In this document: positions 1 to 5,959 of the stretch, one piece after another
How positions within the stretch are numbered: position 1 is the stretch's first letter
Layout of the letters: every line of letters begins with the position of its first letter
NCBI GenBank assembly: GCA_023427285.1
Contig: JAEZBH010000561.1
Span: forward strand, 1-5,959
DNA from: Pseudomonadota bacterium
Lineage (GTDB): Bacteria; Pseudomonadota; Alphaproteobacteria; Sphingomonadales; Sphingomonadaceae
Direction: 5' to 3'
DNA: 5,959 bases
Notes under the pieces: model-generated
What the model was told of the DNA's origin: nothing
What the model saw: the letters and a program-made list of their open reading frames with translations, nothing else
Database searches by the model: none
Made by a program: the position numbers and the translations under genes

Positions 1-1079
1 CCCACGGCAAGACGACGACGACCTCGCTGATCTCTGCCGTGCTGGACAAGGCCGGGCTGGACCCGACCGTCATCAACGGCGGCATCATCAACGCCTATGG
101 CACCAACGCGCGCCTCGGCGAGGGCGAGTGGATGGTGGTGGAAGCCGACGAATCCGACGGCTCGTTCCTGCGCCTGCCGCCGACCATTGCCATCGTCACC
201 AACATCGCCCCCGAGCACCTCGACCACTACGGCTCGTTCGAGAAGGTGAAGCAGTCGTTCATCGAGTTCATCGAGCATGTGCCCTTCTATGGCGCGGCGG
301 TGATGTGCCTTGACCACCCGGAAGTGCAGGCGCTGATCCCGCACGTGACCGATCGCCCGATCGTCACCTACGGCTTCAATGCGCAGGCAGACGTGCGCGG
401 CGACCAGGTGACGCCGTTCCCCGGCGGCAACCGCTTCAACGTCATCATCACCAACCGCCGCACCGGCGAGCAGCGCACCATCGAGGGGCTGGAGCTGGCC
501 ATGCCGGGCCGCCACAACGTGCAGAACGCGCTGTCTGCCATTGCCGTGGCGCAGAAGCTGGGCGTCTCGGATGAAGCTCTGAAGCGGGCTTTTGCCGAAT
601 TCGGCGGCGTGAAGCGCCGGTTCACCCGCGTGGGCGAGGTGGACGGCGTGACGGTCATTGATGACTACGGCCATCACCCGGTCGAGATCCGCGCCGTGCT
701 GGCCGCAGCGCGCGAAGGCATCGGCGAGGGGCGGGTCATCGCCGTGGCCCAGCCGCACCGCTACACGCGCCTGCGCGACCTGATGAGCGAATTCCGCACC
801 TGCTTCAACGATGCCGACACGGTGATCGTTGCCCCGGTTTATGCCGCTGGCGAGAGCCCGATCGAGGGCGCGGATCGCGATGAACTGGTCAAGGGCCTGA
901 AGGCCAGCGGCCATCGTCATGCCATCGGCACCGACAGCGCCGAGCATCTGGCCGAGCAACTGGCCGAAATGGCAAAGCCGGGCGACATGGTGGTCTGCCT
1001 TGGCGCAGGCGACATCACCAAGTGGGCCGCAGGTCTTGCCGACGCGATCAAGGCGCGCCGCGAGGAAGTGGCGGCATGA
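1..1079 (+). CDS. murC: UDP-N-acetylmuramate--L-alanine ligase (MurC), 5' end missing
   Basis: Cytoplasmic Mur ligase that uses ATP to add L-alanine to UDP-N-acetylmuramic acid, the first step in building the peptidoglycan stem. The open frame enters at base 3 with HGKTTTTS, the end of the ATP P-loop (normally GTHGKTTTT). About 110 N-terminal residues, the UDP-binding domain, therefore lie outside the window, and 358 residues remain. Counting from that His, visible signatures are [10 protein letters not shown] (47-56), [11 protein letters not shown] (67-77), [13 protein letters not shown] at the central-to-C-terminal region (167-179), [10 protein letters not shown] (220-229), QPHRYTR (250-256) and LGAGDITKW (333-341). 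The last three belong to the C-terminal domain that binds the incoming amino acid and closes over ATP. The DDYGHHP motif and YGTNAR separate MurC from MurD, MurE and MurF. GTG at 39 is an internal valine codon, not the start. The TGA stop overlaps the murB ATG. Truncation is by the window edge, and no internal damage is seen. Confidence 0.97.
   Translation, partial: HGKTTTTSLISAVLDKAGLDPTVINGGIINAYGTNARLGEGEWMVVEADESDGSFLRLPPTIAIVTNIAPEHLDHYGSFEKVKQSFIEFIEHVPFYGAAVMCLDHPEVQALIPHVTDRPIVTYGFNAQADVRGDQVTPFPGGNRFNVIITNRRTGEQRTIEGLELAMPGRHNVQNALSAIAVAQKLGVSDEALKRAFAEFGGVKRRFTRVGEVDGVTVIDDYGHHPVEIRAVLAAAREGIGEGRVIAVAQPHRYTRLRDLMSEFRTCFNDADTVIVAPVYAAGESPIEGADRDELVKGLKASGHRHAIGTDSAEHLAEQLAEMAKPGDMVVCLGAGDITKWAAGLADAIKARREEVAA
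1062..1068 (+). promoter_or_regulatory. Ribosome binding site of murB
   Basis: GAGGAAG lies inside the last murC codons, 7 bases before the ATG at 1076. It supports that ATG over the upstream in-frame GTG at 1022, which would add 18 residues translated from the murC end. Confidence 0.7.
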
Positions 1080-2014
1080 CGCTGGCAACGGCCACTCCTG
1101 CCCTGATCGACCGGCTGCCGCCCGTGCGCGGCACGCTGGAGGCGAACGGCTCGCTGGCGGACTTCATCTGGTTTCGCTGCGGCGGCCCGGCGGACGTGCT
1201 GTTCCGCCCGGCGGACCTTGCGGATCTGGTGGACTTCCTGAAAGCCTGCCCGAAAGACGTGCCGGTGCTGCCGGTGGGCGTCGGCTCGAACCTGCTGGTG
1301 AGGGACGGCGGCGTTGAAGGCGTGGTCGTGCGCCTGTCCAAAGCCTTTGCGCAAGTGACGGTGGAGCCGGGCAACCGGGTGCGCGCCGGAGCGGCGGCGA
1401 TGGGCATCACGGCGGCAAGCGCTGCACGGGATGCAGGCATTGGCGGCATGGAGTTCCTGCGCGGCATTCCCGGCACCATTGGCGGGGCCGTGCGCATGAA
1501 CGCGGGCGCTTATGGCCGCGAAGCGGCGGACGTGCTGGTGGAATGCACTGTGGTGCATCGGGATGGCCGGGTGGAGGTTCTGCCTGCTGCTGCCCTGAAT
1601 TATACCTATCGCCACTCCGAACTTCCCGAAGGGGCGATTGTGGTCGAGGCGGTGCTGCAAGGCGTTGCCGCTGATCCCGCTGTTGTGGGTGCGGAGATGG
1701 ACCGCATTGCGGCCGAGCGCGAGGCCAGCCAGCCGCTGCGCTCCCGCACGGGCGGCTCGACCTTCAAGAACCCGGACGGGCACAAGGCCTGGCAACTGGT
1801 GGATGCCGCCGGATGCCGGGGGCTGACCCGAGGCGGGGCGCAGGTGAGCGAGAAGCATTGCAACTTCCTCCTGAACACGGGCGGGGCAAGCTCTGCGGAT
1901 CTGGAGGATCTGGGCGAGGATGTGCGCGCCCGCGTGAAGGAGACGAGCGGCGTTGATCTCCAGTGGGAGATCCAGCGCATTGGCCGCCGCGATACTGTGA
2001 AGGGTAAGGCATGA
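1076..2014 (+). CDS. murB: UDP-N-acetylenolpyruvoylglucosamine reductase (MurB)
   Basis: Cytoplasmic FAD enzyme that uses NADPH to reduce UDP-GlcNAc-enolpyruvate to UDP-N-acetylmuramic acid, the substrate of MurC encoded just upstream. The product is 312 residues. The FAD-binding (PCMH-type) fold shows [14 protein letters not shown] (66-79) and the [21 protein letters not shown] stretch (124-144). A Tyr-Arg pair follows at 178-179 (YRHSE). The C-terminal substrate domain has [12 protein letters not shown] (224-235), whose Ser228 matches the catalytic proton donor of the family, then [15 protein letters not shown] (253-267) and [11 protein letters not shown] (293-303) with the conserved Glu298. 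The compact length suggests the shorter type II class rather than the E. coli type, which is an inference from length. The ATG overlaps the murC stop (ATGA) and has a good ribosome site, so translation is probably coupled. All key residues are present. Confidence 0.97.
   Translation: MTLATATPALIDRLPPVRGTLEANGSLADFIWFRCGGPADVLFRPADLADLVDFLKACPKDVPVLPVGVGSNLLVRDGGVEGVVVRLSKAFAQVTVEPGNRVRAGAAAMGITAASAARDAGIGGMEFLRGIPGTIGGAVRMNAGAYGREAADVLVECTVVHRDGRVEVLPAAALNYTYRHSELPEGAIVVEAVLQGVAADPAVVGAEMDRIAAEREASQPLRSRTGGSTFKNPDGHKAWQLVDAAGCRGLTRGGAQVSEKHCNFLLNTGGASSADLEDLGEDVRARVKETSGVDLQWEIQRIGRRDTVKGKA
1955..1972 (+). repeat. Perfect hairpin within the 3' end of murB
   Basis: GATCTCC, a 4-base loop AGTG, and GGAGATC form an uninterrupted 7-bp stem within the codons for residues 294-299 of MurB, including the catalytic Glu298. 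The loop closes about 39 bases before the ddl start. No T-run follows, so it does not look like an intrinsic terminator. Because the codons are protein-constrained, the symmetry may be chance. Confidence 0.4.
2000..2004 (+). promoter_or_regulatory. Ribosome binding site of ddl
   Basis: AAGGG sits 6 bases before the ATG at 2011, inside the final murB codons. It is moderate in strength and fits coupled translation from murB. Confidence 0.55.
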
Positions 2015-2937
2015 GCCGTCATGTAGTGGTGTTGATGGGCGGCTGGTCCGCCGAGCGGGACGTCTCCCTGACCTCGGGCAAGGCTGTAGCCGCTGCCTGC
2101 GAGCGGCTGGGCTATCGCGTGACCGCGCTCGATATGGATCGCAACGTGGCCCAGCGTTTGCTTGAGCTGAAGCCGGACGTGGTGTTCAACGCGCTGCACG
2201 GCACGCCGGGCGAAGACGGCACGGTGCAGGGCCTTCTGGATTTGATGGGCATTCCCTACACCCACTCCGGGCTGACGACCTCCGCCGTTGCCATCGACAA
2301 GCAGCTGACCAAAACCATGCTGGTGCAGGCAGGTATTCGCATGCCGGGCGGCGGCGTCGTGAAGTCCGAGAGCATTTTTGAGGCCGACCCGCTGCCGCGC
2401 CCCTATGTGCTGAAGCCGGTGAACGAGGGGTCGTCGGTGGGCGTTGCCATCGTGACGGACAGCTCCAATTACGGCAATCCGATCAGCCGCGACTCGAAGG
2501 GGCCGTGGCAGGAGTTCGATGAGTTGCTGGCCGAGCCGTTCATTCCGGGGCGCGAGCTGACCGTCGCCGTACACAACGGCGAGGCGCTGGCTGTGACCGA
2601 GCTGGAGCCGACGCAGGGGTTCTATGATTACGAGGCCAAGTACACCGACGGCCTGACCCGGCATGTCATCCCTGCGCCGATTCACCCGGATGCAACCCGC
2701 GAAGCGATGGAAATGGCGGTGGCGGCGCACAAAGCTCTCGGTTGTCGGGGTGTGTCGCGCTCGGATTTCCGCTATGACGATACGGCGGGCGAGCCGGGGA
2801 CGCTTTACCTGCTTGAAGTGAATACGCAGCCGGGTATGACCCCGCTGTCATTGGTGCCGGAACAGGCAGCTTATCGGGGCATTAGTTTTGATGCGCTGGT
2901 GGGCATGCTGATTGAGGAGGCTGGGGGCAGTCGATGA
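2011..2937 (+). CDS. ddlB: D-alanine--D-alanine ligase
   Basis: Cytoplasmic ATP-grasp ligase that joins two D-alanines into the D-Ala-D-Ala dipeptide, which MurF adds to the end of the peptidoglycan stem. The product is 308 residues, the usual length for the short DdlB form found in dcw clusters. Visible features, in order: GGWSAERDVSL (10-20) with Glu15, which contacts the first D-Ala; HGTPGEDG (63-70); YVLKP (132-136) with the ATP-binding Lys; NEGSSVGV (138-145), the loop carrying the Ser that matches E. coli Ser150; FYDYEAKY (204-211), the lid loop whose last Tyr matches Tyr216; and SRSDF with Arg250 and Asp252, followed by LLEVNTQPGMT (267-277) with metal ligands Glu269 and Asn271. The Tyr in the lid marks a D-Ala-D-Ala enzyme rather than a D-Ala-D-Lac (vancomycin resistance) type, which has His there. 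The start overlaps the murB stop by 4 bases. Nothing appears damaged. Confidence 0.96.
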   Translation: MSRHVVVLMGGWSAERDVSLTSGKAVAAACERLGYRVTALDMDRNVAQRLLELKPDVVFNALHGTPGEDGTVQGLLDLMGIPYTHSGLTTSAVAIDKQLTKTMLVQAGIRMPGGGVVKSESIFEADPLPRPYVLKPVNEGSSVGVAIVTDSSNYGNPISRDSKGPWQEFDELLAEPFIPGRELTVAVHNGEALAVTELEPTQGFYDYEAKYTDGLTRHVIPAPIHPDATREAMEMAVAAHKALGCRGVSRSDFRYDDTAGEPGTLYLLEVNTQPGMTPLSLVPEQAAYRGISFDALVGMLIEEAGGSR

Positions 2938-3791
2938 GCCGTCGCTCATCAAAATCGAAGAAACAACAAGCAGGTGCGCCCTGGCGGGCAGCGCGCCGCG
3001 GCCTCATGCTGGCTGGCGGTCTGGCGCTGGCCGGTGCCGTGGCGGGCCTTAGCCTGTGGTATTTCGATGTGCCCAAGCGGATCAGCTTCGGGCTGGCGCA
3101 GGGCGTCGCCAGCCTCGGCTTCGAGGTGACGACGCTTCAGGTCACCGGCGTCAATCACGCGCCGCGTCTGGCCGTTTACAGCGCGGTTCTGGATGGACGC
3201 ACCAACTCCATGCTGGCCATCGACCTTGATGACGTGCGGGCGCGGCTGAAGGAAAATCCGTGGATTGCGGAAGCCTCCGTTTCCCGGCGCCTGCCCGATA
3301 CGCTCAAGATCGTGGTGCAGGAGCGCAAGCCGATCGCCATCTGGCAGCATCAGGGCCGCCTCAGCGTCATCGACGTTTATGGCCGGGTGCTGGAAACCGA
3401 GCGGGTGAAGCAGTTCATGAACCTGCCGCTGGTGGTGGGGCCGGACGCCAACCAGAACACCATGGGCCTTTACTCCTTGCTGTCGATCCACCCCGAGCTG
3501 CGCTCGCGCGTGGACGCCGCCACCTGGGTTGGCGGGCGGCGCTGGGACCTGCGCTTCCGCTCGGGCGAGCTGCTCATGCTGCCCGAGGGCGAGGACGCCA
3601 GCCGCAAGGCGCTGGAGCGTTTCGCTGAAATGGAGCGCAGCACCGGGCTTCTGGGGCGCGGCTTTGCTCGCTTCGACATGCGTCAGGAAGATCGAATTTA
3701 CACACGGCGTGCAGCCACCCTCTCGAAGAGCAGCGATACCACTGGTGGCGGTGTTCCGGCCAAGGCGGGAACGCAGGGAATGAGTATATGA
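2934..3791 (+). CDS. ftsQ: Cell division protein FtsQ
   Basis: Bitopic inner-membrane protein of the divisome. In the family it recruits FtsB and FtsL and links the cytoplasmic ring to septal wall synthesis in the periplasm. The 285 residues read as follows: a basic cytoplasmic tail (1-22, rich in Arg and Lys); one hydrophobic segment (about 23-44, LMLAGGLALAGAVAG) acting as signal-anchor; a POTRA domain (about 62-132) with LQVTGVNHAP, the helix DLDDVRARLKENPWI and the diagnostic SVSRRLPDTLKIVVQERKP; then the beta domain (about 133-258), ending GFARFDMRQEDRIYTRR. The last 25 or so residues, ending GVPAKAGTQGMSI, are not typical of FtsQ and look repeat-derived (see the repeat feature). ATG overlaps the ddl stop. 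The ribosome site is poor: GGGGG lies 6 bases upstream and a better GAGGAGG is 13 bases away, fitting low, coupled expression. Sequence identity is low in this family, so the call leans on POTRA motifs and context, but both agree. Confidence 0.94.
   Translation: MSRRSSKSKKQQAGAPWRAARRGLMLAGGLALAGAVAGLSLWYFDVPKRISFGLAQGVASLGFEVTTLQVTGVNHAPRLAVYSAVLDGRTNSMLAIDLDDVRARLKENPWIAEASVSRRLPDTLKIVVQERKPIAIWQHQGRLSVIDVYGRVLETERVKQFMNLPLVVGPDANQNTMGLYSLLSIHPELRSRVDAATWVGGRRWDLRFRSGELLMLPEGEDASRKALERFAEMERSTGLLGRGFARFDMRQEDRIYTRRAATLSKSSDTTGGGVPAKAGTQGMSI
3753..3778 (+). repeat. Degenerate dispersed palindromic repeat (REP-like) in the FtsQ tail
   Basis: Bases 3753-3772 form an imperfect palindrome: GTTCC and GGAAC pair at the ends, there is one G-G mismatch, then an inner GGC/GCC stem. 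GCAGGG follows it. Translated in the FtsQ frame this gives VPAKAGTQ, a peptide often seen where short dispersed repeats of proteobacterial genomes (GTTCCCGCGAAGGCGGGAAC type) run into the ends of genes. The match to that repeat class is recalled, not computed. Only one copy is present in this window, so its dispersed nature cannot be shown here. Confidence 0.5.
3775..3780 (+). promoter_or_regulatory. Ribosome binding site of ftsA
   Basis: AGGGAA lies 7 bases before the ATG at 3788. It sits at the downstream edge of the palindromic repeat, so the repeat insertion may have supplied or reshaped the ftsA ribosome site. Confidence 0.6.
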
Positions 3792-5065
3792 GCGGAAACC
3801 GGCGCAGAGGCGGGGCCAGACTGGCCCTTTCCAAGGGAGAGCGGGTGATTGCGGCGCTGGACGTCGGCAGCTCCAAGGTGGCGGCGCTGATCGCCCTGCT
3901 GACGCCCGACAGCGAGCCGCGCATCCTCGGCTTCGGCCACCAGCTGTGCACCGGCGTGCGCAAGGGCATGGTCGCGGACATGGAGGCGACCGAGCGCGCC
4001 ATTCGCGCCGCCATGGAGCAGGCCGAGAAGATGGCCGAGACCACGGTGGACCGGGTGATCGTCAGCATGTCCTCGGGCGGGCTCAGCTACCAGATCCATC
4101 AGGTCGATGTGGACATTGCCGGTCACCCGATCGAGCGCTCCGACATCGACCGCGTTCTGCAGGAAGGCCGTGAGCGCATTGATCCGGGCGGGCGCACCAT
4201 CCTGCACGCCATTCCGGCTATCTATACCATCGACGGGCTGACGGGCGTCGTGAACCCGCTGGGCTTCCATGCCGAGCGGCTGGGCGTGGATATTCTCGTC
4301 GTCTCCGCCGATACGGCTCCCTTGCGCAATCTTGATCTGTGCGTGCGCCAGGCGCACCTCGACGTTCAGGCCATCGTTGCCTCTCCGCTGGCCTCGGGCC
4401 TTGCCTGTCTTGAGGCGGAGCAGCGCGAGCTGGGCGTGGCGCTGGTGGAGATGGGCGCGGGCGTCACCAACGTCTCGGTGCTGGCGCGCGGCATGGTCGT
4501 CGGCATGGCCGGCGTGCCCATGGGCGGCTCTGACATCGTCAACGATATCGCCGCGGCGTTTAATACGCGCCGGGCGCACGCCGAGCGCATGCTCTCGCTG
4601 CACGGCACGCTGATTACAACGACGCGGGATAATCACGATCTGGTCGAGGTGCAGCCGATCCGCGAGGGCGGTCCGGCTTCGTGGATCACCAAGGCGCAGC
4701 TCTCCAGCGTCATCCGCATGAGGGTGGAGGCGATTCTCTCTGAAGTGGCCCAGCGGCTCGACGAACTGGGATTCCGCCGTGCGGTGGGACGTTCTGTTGT
4801 GCTGACGGGCGGTGTGGCGGACCTCAACGGTATCGCGCATTTCGCCACGGGCGTGTTCGGACGAGAAACAAAAATTGCCACGCCCCGCCCACTTGAGGGA
4901 TTACCTGAAGCGGCAACAGGACCGGCATTTTCGACGCTCGTTGGATTGGTGCTGCACGAGATGAAACAAGGCCAGGACATCTGGCGGGATGGGCGCGTGT
5001 CCATGAACCGGATTTCGCGCAGTCCGCTGGAGAGAATGATCGAGATCCTTCGTGGGAGCTTGTGA
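3788..5065 (+). CDS. ftsA: Cell division protein FtsA
   Basis: Actin-family ATPase that anchors FtsZ filaments to the cytoplasmic membrane and helps recruit later division proteins. It is 425 residues, normal for the family. Phosphate-1 loop ALDVGSSK is at 23-30, within domain 1A. The FtsA-specific 1C (SHS2) domain spans roughly 105-180, with HPIERSDIDRVL and LHAIPAIYTIDG before NPLGFHAERLGVDILVVSA. Phosphate-2 is ALVEMGAGVTNVS (218-230), where Glu221 stands in place of the usual Asp. GMAGVPMGGSDIVNDIA (239-255) follows, and the adenosine motif VVLTGGVADLNGI is at 337-349. The C-terminal SPLERMIEILRGSL (412-425) alternates hydrophobic and charged residues, as expected for the amphipathic membrane-targeting helix. 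The 1C domain separates it from MreB, which is a similar fold. The start overlaps the ftsQ stop (ATGA). Codons for residues 358-363 and around 371-379 are unusually rich in A/T third positions compared with the rest of the gene. Confidence 0.97.
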   Translation: MSGNRRRGGARLALSKGERVIAALDVGSSKVAALIALLTPDSEPRILGFGHQLCTGVRKGMVADMEATERAIRAAMEQAEKMAETTVDRVIVSMSSGGLSYQIHQVDVDIAGHPIERSDIDRVLQEGRERIDPGGRTILHAIPAIYTIDGLTGVVNPLGFHAERLGVDILVVSADTAPLRNLDLCVRQAHLDVQAIVASPLASGLACLEAEQRELGVALVEMGAGVTNVSVLARGMVVGMAGVPMGGSDIVNDIAAAFNTRRAHAERMLSLHGTLITTTRDNHDLVEVQPIREGGPASWITKAQLSSVIRMRVEAILSEVAQRLDELGFRRAVGRSVVLTGGVADLNGIAHFATGVFGRETKIATPRPLEGLPEAATGPAFSTLVGLVLHEMKQGQDIWRDGRVSMNRISRSPLERMIEILRGSL

Positions 5066-5092
5066 GATTACTCCCGATGGATCAGATGTAAG

Positions 5093-5106
5093 TAATACAA
5101 GTATTA
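5093..5106. promoter_or_regulatory. Perfect AT-rich dyad, candidate operator upstream of ftsZ
   Basis: TAATAC, AA, GTATTA is a perfect inverted repeat with 6-bp arms and a 2-base spacer, 45 bases before the ftsZ start codon. Its size and symmetry suit a dimeric DNA-binding protein; a spacer of two is too short for an RNA hairpin using the full arms. The regulator is unknown, and the site does not match the CtrA consensus. Confidence 0.35.
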
Positions 5107-5136
5107 AAAGCGTCCGAGAGCGCACTTCGTCGAGAC

Positions 5137-5144
5137 AAGGAGGT
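5137..5144 (+). promoter_or_regulatory. Strong ribosome binding site of ftsZ
   Basis: AAGGAGGT is close to the full anti-Shine-Dalgarno complement and lies 7 bases before the ATG at 5152. It is by far the best ribosome site in the window, matching the high copy number expected of FtsZ relative to FtsA and FtsQ, and it fixes the ftsZ start. Confidence 0.9.
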
Positions 5145-5151
5145 TTGGGCA

Positions 5152-5959
5152 ATGGGTATTGAACTGAAGCGGCCGGAGCTTACCGAACTGGCCCCGCGCA
5201 TCATGGTCATCGGTGCAGGCGGTGCCGGTGGCAACGCGGTCGCCAACATGATCAATTCCGGGTTGCAGGGCGTCGATTTCGTCGTTGCCAACACGGACGC
5301 GCAGGCGCTTGCCGCAAGCCCCGCGGAAACCCGCATTCAGCTCGGCCTCAAGATCACCCAAGGCTTGGGCGCAGGCTCGCGTCCGGAAATCGGCCGCGCC
5401 GCTGCCGAGGAAACCCTTGAGACGCTCGAAGCCTCGCTCGAGGGCGCGCACATGGTGTTCATCACCGCCGGCATGGGCGGCGGCACCGGCACCGGCGCTG
5501 CACCGATCATTGCCCGCGCCGCTCGCGAGAAGGGTATCCTGACCGTCGGCGTCGTCACCAAGCCGTTCAGCTTCGAGGGCGCGCGCCGCATGCGCTCGGC
5601 AGAGGAAGGCATCGCCGAACTCCAGAAGCACGTCGATACCCTCATCATCATCCCGAACCAGAACCTGTTCCGCATTGCCAACCCGCAGACCACCTTCAAG
5701 GAAGCCTTCATCATGGCTGACGAGGTGCTGGACGCGGGCGTGCGCGGCATCACCGACCTGATGGTTATGCCGGGCCTCATCAACCTCGACTTCGCCGATA
5801 TCCGCACCGTCATGAGCGAGATGGGCAAGGCGATGATGGGCACGGGCGAGGCTGAAGGCCCGAGCCGCGCCATCGAGGCCGCACAGGCCGCTATCGCCAA
5901 CCCGCTGCTGGACGAAGTTTCCATGCGCGGCGCAAAGGGCGTCATCATCAACATTACGG
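5152..5959 (+). CDS. ftsZ: Cell division protein FtsZ, 3' end missing
   Basis: Tubulin-like GTPase that polymerises at midcell into the ring that organises the divisome. FtsA, encoded just upstream, tethers it to the membrane. The frame is open from the ATG to the window edge, giving 269 complete residues of a protein usually well above 350 residues (often over 450 in alphaproteobacteria). Seen in order: a short N-terminal tail (1-15); [10 protein letters not shown] (21-30), the first nucleotide loop; VANTDAQAL (45-53); the tubulin signature GGGTGTG (109-115); [16 protein letters not shown] (138-153); NQNLFRIAN (169-177); and the T7 synergy loop [11 protein letters not shown] (211-221), with Asp213 and Asp216 that complete the GTPase site of the neighbouring subunit. 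The C-terminal subdomain has begun ([20 protein letters not shown]). The linker and the C-terminal peptide that binds FtsA are outside the window. It is separated from ftsA by 86 bases and has a strong ribosome site. Nothing unusual is seen in the visible part. Confidence 0.98.
   Translation, partial: MGIELKRPELTELAPRIMVIGAGGAGGNAVANMINSGLQGVDFVVANTDAQALAASPAETRIQLGLKITQGLGAGSRPEIGRAAAEETLETLEASLEGAHMVFITAGMGGGTGTGAAPIIARAAREKGILTVGVVTKPFSFEGARRMRSAEEGIAELQKHVDTLIIIPNQNLFRIANPQTTFKEAFIMADEVLDAGVRGITDLMVMPGLINLDFADIRTVMSEMGKAMMGTGEAEGPSRAIEAAQAAIANPLLDEVSMRGAKGVIINIT

Larger units (their letters stand above)
5066..5151 (+). promoter_or_regulatory. ftsA-ftsZ intergenic leader, probable ftsZ control region
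   Basis: This 86-base gap is the only non-coding stretch in the window. Its middle (about 5084-5110) is clearly richer in A and T than the surrounding genes and contains a perfect dyad and a TATTAA (5102-5107) that could serve as a weak -10 element. I found no convincing -35 at the right distance: TTGTGA at 5060-5065 is too far away for the TATTAA. The contrast with four overlapping junctions upstream suggests a separate ftsZ promoter or leader. No intrinsic terminator for ftsA is evident, so read-through from ftsA is also likely. Confidence 0.5.

Noticed and set aside
1022..1075. Upstream GTG start giving a 330-residue MurB.
   Set aside because: The extra 18 residues are translated from the murC end in another frame, and the ATG at 1076 has a proper ribosome site and the usual ATGA overlap.
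917..1858. Long open frame on the - strand (313 residues) across murC/murB; similar ones at 1606-2730 and 3698-4840.
   Set aside because: They lie antisense to clear, full-length conserved genes. High GC with GC-rich third positions removes stops from such frames, and the translations are rich in Arg, Ala, His and Gln with no recognisable domain.
3712..3791. Frameshift at the end of ftsQ.
   Set aside because: The frame runs cleanly into an ATGA overlap with ftsA, as at the other junctions. A repeat-derived extension explains the odd tail without invoking a sequence error, although a shift cannot be fully excluded.
5054..5075. GGGAG and CTCCC inverted repeat around the ftsA stop as a terminator.
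   Set aside because: Only a 5-bp stem with a 12-base loop and no T-run; not convincing as an intrinsic terminator.
5093..5107. CtrA binding site (TTAA-N7-TTAA) upstream of ftsZ.
   Set aside because: TTAA occurs at 5104-5107, but the half-site position 7 bases upstream reads TAAT, and the downstream one does not match either.
1..5959. A novel or accessory system (defence, phage, transposon, CRISPR, secondary metabolism).
   Set aside because: Every gene is a recognisable member of the dcw cluster, and no transposase, integrase, array, tRNA or unexplained coding sequence was found.

Overview
The window is a GC-rich stretch of bacterial chromosome carrying part of the division and cell wall (dcw) cluster. 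In order, all on the + strand: murC (3' part only), murB, ddl, ftsQ, ftsA and ftsZ (5' part only). This gene order, the strong preference for G or C at third codon positions, and the protein variants (NTQPGMT in Ddl, GAGVTN in the FtsA phosphate-2 loop, a short FtsA tail ending in LRGSL) point to an alphaproteobacterium. The FtsA and MurB sequences look most like Sphingomonadales or a near relative. That finer placement rests on recalled sequence patterns and is only moderately secure.

Layout: bases 1-1079 hold murC, entering at the ATP-binding P-loop. murB, ddl, ftsQ and ftsA then follow with no intergenic space, each beginning inside the stop codon of the gene before it (ATGA, 4-base overlap, four times in a row). 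The only real gap in the window is the 86 bases between ftsA and ftsZ (5066-5151). It is AT-rich in its middle, contains a perfect 6-bp dyad and ends in a near-ideal Shine-Dalgarno sequence, so ftsZ probably has its own transcriptional or translational input. ftsZ then runs off the right edge inside its GTPase domain.

The genes form one pathway from precursor to septum. MurB completes UDP-N-acetylmuramic acid, MurC adds the first stem amino acid (L-Ala), and Ddl makes the D-Ala-D-Ala dipeptide that ends the stem. FtsZ forms the division ring, FtsA tethers it to the membrane, and FtsQ links the ring to the periplasmic septal wall machinery.

This is an ordinary, conserved core-genome region. 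I see no defence system, mobile element, CRISPR array, RNA gene or unknown gene. The points worth a second look are small: an apparently repeat-derived tail on FtsQ that overlaps the ftsA translation start region, the ftsA-ftsZ dyad, an Asp-to-Glu change in the FtsA nucleotide site, a perfect hairpin at the end of murB, and a local change in codon use near the end of ftsA.
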